Shown here piece by piece: positions 59,369 to 64,000 of a DNA stretch of 64,000 nt (within the stretch, counting starts at the first letter, position 1; each line of letters starts with the position of its first letter). The position numbers and the translations under genes are program-made. The notes under the pieces were generated by a model, which was not told the DNA's origin, did not search any database, and worked only from the letters and a program-made list of their open reading frames with translations. Source of the DNA: Acidobacteriota bacterium (lineage in GTDB: Bacteria > Acidobacteriota > UBA6911 > RPQK01 > JAJDTT01); contig JAPPLF010000042.1 in NCBI GenBank assembly GCA_028874215.1, positions 18,136 to 82,135 of the forward strand, given 5' to 3'.

Positions 59369-60706
59369 ATGTCAGGTTCAACAAGGCGCAGCTTCATCCA
59401 AGGCGGTGCCGCCGCCACGGCCGCCCTGTCGGGCGGATGGCCGTCCGTCCTGCGGGGCAGCGACGACCGGATGGTCCGTCTCGGCTTCATCGGGATGGGC
59501 GGCAGGGGCACCCACCTGCTGAAGCTGGTTCTGGCCAGGAAAGACACTCAGGTGAACGCCGTCTGCGACCTCCGTGCCGAGGCGGCCAACCGGGCCGCGG
59601 CCCTGGTGCGGGAGTCGGGGCGCGAAGATCCGGGAGTCTATGCCGGGGAAGATGACGATTTCCAAGAACTTCTGGCGCGGGAGGACCTGGACGCCGTCGT
59701 CGTCGCGACACCCTGGCGCTGGCACACTCCCATGTCCGTGGCGGCCATGAGGGCAGGCAAGGCGGTGGCGGTGGAGGTGCCGGCGGCCGTGACCTTGCAG
59801 GAGTGCTGGGATCTGGTCAACACTTCCGAAGCCACGAAAAAGCCTTGCATGATGCTGGAGAACGTCTGCTACCGGCGGGACGTCATGGCGGCTCTGAAGA
59901 TGGTCCGGGACGGACTCTTCGGAGAGCTCATCCACTGCCAGTGCGGTTACCAGCACGACCTGCGGGCGGTGAAGTTCAATCCCGGGGCCAAGTTCGGACC
60001 CGGCTCCAAAGGCGAAGCCAACTGGAGGACGCAGCACTCGATTCAGCGCAATGGCGACGTCTACCCGACTCACGGCGCCGGTCCCATGGCCAACTGCCTG
60101 GACATCGACCGGGGGAACCGGTTCGTGACCCTCACCTCCACGGCCACCAAGGCGCGAGGGCTTCACGATTACGTCGTCCGCCAAGGGGGCGCGGACCATC
60201 CCAACGCCAAGATCCAGTGGGCTCTGGGCGACGTGGTGACATCGGTGATCAAGTGCGCCCGGGGAGAGACTCTCCTGGTCAGCCACGACACCAACCTGCC
60301 GCGGCCCTATTCCCTGAACTTCCGGGTGCAGGGAACCGGGGGTATCTGGATGAGCGACAACAAGTCGATCTACATCGAAGACCTCAGTCCCAAATCGCAC
60401 CGGTGGGAACCCTTCGAGAAATACCAGAAGGAGCATGACCACCCCCTCTGGAAACGTTTCGGCGAGGAAGCCGCCGGGTCCGGACACGGCGGCATGGATT
60501 TCTTCGTCATCAACGGTTTCGTGGAAGCGCTGAAACGGGGACTGCCCACCCCCATCGACGTCTACGAGTCAGCTTCATGGAGCGCCATCGGTCCTCTGTC
60601 CGAGCGCTCCATCGCACGGGGAAGCGCTCCCGTCTTCTTTCCCGACTTCACCCGGGGACAGTGGGTCGTGTCCGAACCGACCTTCGGCCTGAATGACCAG
60701 TTTTAG
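59369..60706 (+). CDS. secreted Gfo/Idh/MocA oxidoreductase, GH109-like
   Basis: 445-aa exported NAD-dependent oxidoreductase fold. The N-terminus has a Tat-type signal (TRRSFIQGGAAATAALSGG). The Rossmann motif is GFIGMGGRGTHLL; other features are AVVVATPWRWHTPMSVAAMRAGKAVAVEVPA, the catalytic region DVYPTHGAGPMANCLDIDRGNRF and the end WVVSEPTF. These resemble GH109 glycosidases, which use tightly bound NAD to cleave N-acetylgalactosamine. ATG 59369 has GGAGG upstream. It precedes a symporter on the same strand. Confidence 0.82.
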   Translation: MSGSTRRSFIQGGAAATAALSGGWPSVLRGSDDRMVRLGFIGMGGRGTHLLKLVLARKDTQVNAVCDLRAEAANRAAALVRESGREDPGVYAGEDDDFQELLAREDLDAVVVATPWRWHTPMSVAAMRAGKAVAVEVPAAVTLQECWDLVNTSEATKKPCMMLENVCYRRDVMAALKMVRDGLFGELIHCQCGYQHDLRAVKFNPGAKFGPGSKGEANWRTQHSIQRNGDVYPTHGAGPMANCLDIDRGNRFVTLTSTATKARGLHDYVVRQGGADHPNAKIQWALGDVVTSVIKCARGETLLVSHDTNLPRPYSLNFRVQGTGGIWMSDNKSIYIEDLSPKSHRWEPFEKYQKEHDHPLWKRFGEEAAGSGHGGMDFFVINGFVEALKRGLPTPIDVYESASWSAIGPLSERSIARGSAPVFFPDFTRGQWVVSEPTFGLNDQF

Positions 60707-60755
60707 CCCTAGTCTCTCCCCGGGCACATAGCCTCCCGGCCGGAGCTCGGAAGAT

Positions 60756-62258
60756 ATGTTCGGACTGCACTGGCTGGATCTCACCACCCTGCTGGTCTAC
60801 CTGCTCGGGGTCACCGGAGCGGGTCTCTGGGCGGCCCGGAAGGTCACCAATCTCCACGACTACTTCATGGGTTCCCGCCGTTTCGGGAAGGCGTTCATGG
60901 TCATGCACGCCTTCGGGACCGGGACCCATACGGATCACGCCGTCACGGTGGCCGGCGCCTCCTACAGGATGGGAATGGCGGGGATCTGGTACCAGTGGCT
61001 CTACCTCTTCGCCACGCCCTTCTACTGGCTGGTGGCCCCCCTTCTGAGGCGGATGCGCTACCTGACCACGGCCGACTACTTCGAAGACCGGTTCAGTCCG
61101 GCCCTGGCCATCCTCTACACCATCTACGGACTGCTCTATCTCTCCCTGCAGATCGGCCTCATGCTCCTGGGAACCGGAAAGGCGGCCAGCGCCATCTCGG
61201 GCGGCGCCGTGAGTCCCGAGTTGGCCATCGGCGTCATGACCATACTGTTCCTCAGCTACGGCCTGCTGGGAGGCCTGCCGGCAGCCGTGGTCACCGATTT
61301 CATCCAGGGATTCTTCATCATCGTCCTCTCCTTCCTCCTGCTCCCTTTCGTGTTGGATGCGGTTGGGGGATTCGCCGGATTGCACCAGAAGGTCCCGGCG
61401 GAGATGTTCAGCCTGATGGCGCCCGGCGACCCGCCGGAGGGCTACGACCGGGTCACCCCCTTCTACATCGTCATGATCGTCATCAACGCCCTGGTGGGAA
61501 TCGTCGCCCAACCCCATCACATGGAGATCGCCGGAGCGGGGAAGACGGAGCTGGAGGGCCGGATCGGGTTCACGTTCGGCAACATGCTCAAGCGGATCTG
61601 CACGCTGGCCTGGGCTCTCACCGGCGTGGCCTGCATCGCCCTCTATCCTGAACTGGCCGATTCGGAGCACGCTTTCGGTCTGGCCACCCGCGACCTGCTG
61701 CCGGTGGGGCTGGTGGGCGTCATGCTGGCTTCCATGGTGGCGGCCGCCATGTCCAGTTGCGATTCCTTGATGGTGGACGGGTCGGCTCTCTTCGTGAAGA
61801 ACGTCTACCAGCGCTACATTCGGCCCGAGGCATCGGTGGGGCACTACCTGAACGTGGGCCGGCTGGTTGGGGTGGTGGTGGTCATGGGCGGTATCGTGGT
61901 CGCCATGTTCGCCACGACGGTGGTGGGAATCCTCAAGCTGACCTGGTCTCTGGTGGCGTTTTTCGGGATCGCCTTCTGGGGCGGCGTGCTTTGGAGGCGC
62001 TGCAACGCGTATGGAGCCTGGGCCGGAATCCTGGGATCGGCCTTTCTCTGGTACCTTTCCCGCTTCGTCTGGGGCTGGGAGCTGCACCAGCAGTTTCTGA
62101 TCTACCTGTTGGGCGGGTTCTTCTTCATGATCGTCGTCAGTCTCCTCACGCCGCCGGAGGACAGGAAACGGCTGGACCGCTTCTACGCCATCCTGCAAAC
62201 ACCGGTGGGAGAGGAGCACCGTCTGGAGGCGATGGGCATCCGGCTGGACAGGAAGTGA
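60756..62258 (+). CDS. sodium:solute symporter (SSS family)
   Basis: 500-aa inner-membrane protein with about 13 helices. Core patterns: HDYFMGSRRFGKAFMVMHAFGTGTHTDHAVTVAG, LSYGLLGGLPAAVVTDFIQGFFIIV and MVAAAMSSCDSLMVDGSALFVKNVYQRYI. Only 50 bases after the GH109-like gene and 2 before the 39-aa membrane peptide, so the region 59369-63886 may be one transcript. Substrate unknown; the downstream genes suggest an aromatic or carboxylate compound. Confidence 0.9.
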   Translation: MFGLHWLDLTTLLVYLLGVTGAGLWAARKVTNLHDYFMGSRRFGKAFMVMHAFGTGTHTDHAVTVAGASYRMGMAGIWYQWLYLFATPFYWLVAPLLRRMRYLTTADYFEDRFSPALAILYTIYGLLYLSLQIGLMLLGTGKAASAISGGAVSPELAIGVMTILFLSYGLLGGLPAAVVTDFIQGFFIIVLSFLLLPFVLDAVGGFAGLHQKVPAEMFSLMAPGDPPEGYDRVTPFYIVMIVINALVGIVAQPHHMEIAGAGKTELEGRIGFTFGNMLKRICTLAWALTGVACIALYPELADSEHAFGLATRDLLPVGLVGVMLASMVAAAMSSCDSLMVDGSALFVKNVYQRYIRPEASVGHYLNVGRLVGVVVVMGGIVVAMFATTVVGILKLTWSLVAFFGIAFWGGVLWRRCNAYGAWAGILGSAFLWYLSRFVWGWELHQQFLIYLLGGFFFMIVVSLLTPPEDRKRLDRFYAILQTPVGEEHRLEAMGIRLDRK

Positions 62259-62260
62259 CC

Positions 62261-62380
62261 ATGTGGGATCTGGAAATCAGCAAGCCCTCCAAGCAGACGG
62301 TGGTGGGCTTTCTGCTGGCCTGGGCGTGCGTCATCGCCATCATCCTGTTCACCCTGTACCTGGTCCGAATCGGGGCCTGA
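62261..62380 (+). CDS. 39-aa single-helix membrane protein beside a symporter
   Basis: ATG 62261 starts two bases after the symporter stop. The protein has a polar start (MWDLEISKPSKQT) and one helix (VVGFLLAWACVIAIILFTLYLV, about 14-35). It ends three bases before the amidohydrolase start. Position and size suggest a small accessory subunit of the transporter, comparable to the YhdT-like protein of the other symporter, but no sequence relation is seen. Too short for standard ORF cut-offs. Confidence 0.6.
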   Translation: MWDLEISKPSKQTVVGFLLAWACVIAIILFTLYLVRIGA

Positions 62381-62383
62381 CCC

Positions 62384-63520
62384 ATGGCGGAGCAACTGCG
62401 GGAGCGAAAGGCCGTGGCCCGAGAACCCATCATCGATTGCGACGTTCACCACATGATCACCGAACCCGAGGAACTCTTCCCCTACCTTCCTCGCGACTAC
62501 GTGGAGCACATCCAGGACTTCGGCCTGATGATGCCCGGTGGATTCTCCACCGGTTACACCAACATGCCGAGGGGGGGCGCCCGGGCCGATGTCTGGGACG
62601 GCGACATTCATCCCGCCAACAACATCGACATGGCCCGGAAAAGGCACTTGGACGTATATGGAGTCGAGGCGGCCATCTTGACCGGATCGACGGTCTACGG
62701 CGCTGCCGTGCATCCCAACGTGGATTACGCGGCCGCCCTTTGCCGTGCGTTCAACGATTGGACCCTGGACACGTGGGTCGCGGCGGACCGCCGTTTTTTC
62801 GGTTCCATCTCGGTTTCGGCCGTGGACCCGTACCAGGCGGCCCAGGAGATCCACCGTTTGGGCAAGCACCCGCGGATGGTCCAGGTCATCATTCCAGCCG
62901 GCGCGCGGATGCCCTTCGGAAATCGCTTCTACCATCCCATGTACGAGGCGGCTCAGGAGTACGGACTGCCCGTATGCGTCCACTTCGGTTCCGAAGGGAC
63001 TGGAGTTTCAGGCCCCCCGACCGGGGTCGGATACCCTTCCTATTACCTGGAGATGCGAATGGCCCGTCCCCAGAACGCCATGGCCCATGTTTCCAGTCTC
63101 ATCTGCGAAGGGGTCTTCGAGAAATTTCCCAACCTTCGGTTCCTCTTCGTGGAGCACGATACGTTCTGGGTCCCGGGGCTCATGTGGCACATGGACGCGG
63201 ACTGGAAGTCGACTCGGGAGTACACGCCCTGGGTCAAGCGGCCTCCCAGCGAGTACATCCGCCGAAACATCCGTTTCGGGTCGCAACCCATGGAACAGCC
63301 TCCCAGCCTGGAGGACCTGAAGATCTTCCTCCGCTGGCTTCACGCCGACGAGATCCTGGTCTTCGGCAGCGACTATCCGCATTGGGACTGGGACAACCCG
63401 GACCGGGTGCTGCGAGGCGTGTCGCCGAAATTGAGACGGCGGGTCTTCTACGACAACGCCCGCGAGCTCTACGGCGGCCGCCTTGGCGGCCTGGACGCGG
63501 CTTCCAATGGGAGCGGGTAA
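62384..63520 (+). CDS. amidohydrolase-family protein (ACMSD-like)
   Basis: 378-aa amidohydrolase-2 (TIM-barrel metal hydrolase/decarboxylase). Motifs: IIDCDVHHMI at the start, VVHPNVDYAAALCRAFNDW-like HPNVDYAAALCRAFNDWTLD, GLPVCVHFGS, FLFVEHDTFW and GSDYPHWD (the last Asp ligand). The family includes 2-amino-3-carboxymuconate semialdehyde decarboxylase and related carboxylate decarboxylases. Starts three bases after the 39-aa gene and twelve before the Rieske gene. Confidence 0.86.
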   Translation: MAEQLRERKAVAREPIIDCDVHHMITEPEELFPYLPRDYVEHIQDFGLMMPGGFSTGYTNMPRGGARADVWDGDIHPANNIDMARKRHLDVYGVEAAILTGSTVYGAAVHPNVDYAAALCRAFNDWTLDTWVAADRRFFGSISVSAVDPYQAAQEIHRLGKHPRMVQVIIPAGARMPFGNRFYHPMYEAAQEYGLPVCVHFGSEGTGVSGPPTGVGYPSYYLEMRMARPQNAMAHVSSLICEGVFEKFPNLRFLFVEHDTFWVPGLMWHMDADWKSTREYTPWVKRPPSEYIRRNIRFGSQPMEQPPSLEDLKIFLRWLHADEILVFGSDYPHWDWDNPDRVLRGVSPKLRRRVFYDNARELYGGRLGGLDAASNGSG

Positions 63521-63532
63521 CCGGGAGACGGG

Positions 63533-63886
63533 ATGCGGCGGCACGTGGGAAGGGTCCAGGATCTGCCACCCGGTTCCAGAAAGATCGTCTCCCTTGGCGG
63601 CCGGGCCGGTATCGGCGTCTTCAACGTCAACGGCAAATACCATGCCGTCAAGAACGTCTGCCCTCACCAGGGGGGGCCGCTGTGCCAAGGACGACTCCGG
63701 CCGCTGGTCCGCTCCAGCGGTCCCTACCACGTCACCTGGGAGCGTGAGGGTGAGATCCTCAAGTGCCCCTGGCACAACTGGGAGTTCGACCTGAAGACGG
63801 GCCGTGCCCTCTACGATTCCCGGTTGCGGGTGAGAACGTACCGGGTGACGGTCGAAGGGGACGACATTTTTCTCCATCTGCGCTGA
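63533..63886 (+). CDS. Rieske [2Fe-2S] protein
   Basis: 117-aa small Rieske protein. Cluster ligands are CPH (in VCPHQGGPLC) and CPWH (in KCPWHNWEF), separated by 32 residues, longer than the usual 15-17, due to an inserted loop. It may be an electron-transfer partner or a regulator-like Rieske for a ring-oxidising enzyme; no oxygenase alpha subunit is in the window. Start at 63533 with GGGAGACGG upstream. Confidence 0.85.
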   Translation: MRRHVGRVQDLPPGSRKIVSLGGRAGIGVFNVNGKYHAVKNVCPHQGGPLCQGRLRPLVRSSGPYHVTWEREGEILKCPWHNWEFDLKTGRALYDSRLRVRTYRVTVEGDDIFLHLR

Positions 63887-64000
63887 ATGGCGGGGCGCCC
63901 GTGGGGGGGGTGCCGCCCCCCCCCCCCCCCCCCCCCCGCCGGGCCGGGGACCCCCCCCCCCCCACCCCCCCCCCGGGCCGGCGGGGGCGCAGGGGGGGCG
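63887..64000. other. C/G homopolymer contig end
   Basis: After 63905 the sequence is dominated by long C or G runs unlike the rest of the window. It is most likely low-quality end sequence or an assembly artefact. No feature is supported. Confidence 0.8.

Noticed and set aside
63759..63965. 68-aa Gly-rich minus-strand frame at the contig end
   Set aside because: Product of C/G homopolymer runs and antisense to the Rieske gene.
1..64000. CRISPR array, tRNA, rRNA, prophage or insertion sequence
   Set aside because: I scanned for evenly spaced direct repeats, clover-leaf signatures and transposase motifs by eye and found none. A tRNAscan-SE or ISfinder run would be decisive.

Overview
The window is a 64 kb GC-rich bacterial contig, probably from an uncultured Acidobacteriota-like organism (metagenome bin or symbiont). 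That assignment is an inference from gene families: two Oar-like TonB receptors with N-terminal carboxypeptidase-regulatory domains, a GWxTD protein, CRTAC1/ASPIC-UnbV FG-GAP proteins, PQQ-like propellers, long TPR proteins, a GH127-type and a GH109-like protein and a DUF1080 protein. I saw no rRNA, tRNA, CRISPR array, transposase, integrase or prophage. The last ~100 bases are C/G homopolymer and look like a low-quality contig end.

Layout. 0.2-0.9 kb: HigBA-type toxin-antitoxin. 1-6 kb: pyruvate (2-oxo acid) dehydrogenase E1alpha-E1beta-E2 without E3, then a secreted FG-GAP/UnbV protein. 6-8 kb: a structured non-coding stretch, a zinc-ribbon protein and a secreted SUMF1-like protein. 8-9.4 kb: VOC + SDR pair. 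9.5-12.4 kb: a compact sugar-type ABC importer. 12.4-13.2 kb: HpcH/HpaI aldolase. 13.3-14 kb: VapBC. 14-20 kb: TPR protein, orphan solute-binding protein, GWxTD protein, second TPR protein. 20-24 kb: GH127-like glycosidase, second VOC + SDR pair with a 206-bp tandem duplication. 24-24.6 kb: second VapBC. 25-31 kb: DUF1080 protein and a five-gene oligopeptide-type ABC importer. 31-33 kb: porin. 33-44 kb: a cyclase/FG-GAP two-gene operon divergent from two tandem TonB receptors. 44-50 kb: two-gene wHTH/membrane-protein remnant, a PQQ-propeller gene split from a duplicated 3' fragment by an AT-rich foreign insert, and a second propeller gene. 50-56 kb: CocE hydrolase, threonine synthase, Na+ symporter and YhdT-like partner. 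56-59 kb: OmpA, RidA, TyrS. 59-64 kb: GH109-like oxidoreductase, Na+ symporter with a 39-aa partner, amidohydrolase, Rieske protein.

The overall content suggests a heterotroph that imports sugars, peptides and organic acids through TonB receptors, porin, ABC and Na+ systems and breaks them down with secreted glycosidases and small dehydrogenase/VOC modules. The most distinctive non-genic signal is a family of short intergenic hairpins whose stems vary in a compensatory way while the loop stays close to (A/T)TTCCT; about a dozen copies lie mostly at gene 3' ends. The most distinctive local rearrangement is the AT-rich 1.1 kb insert between two ~550-bp direct repeats at 45.1-47.3 kb.
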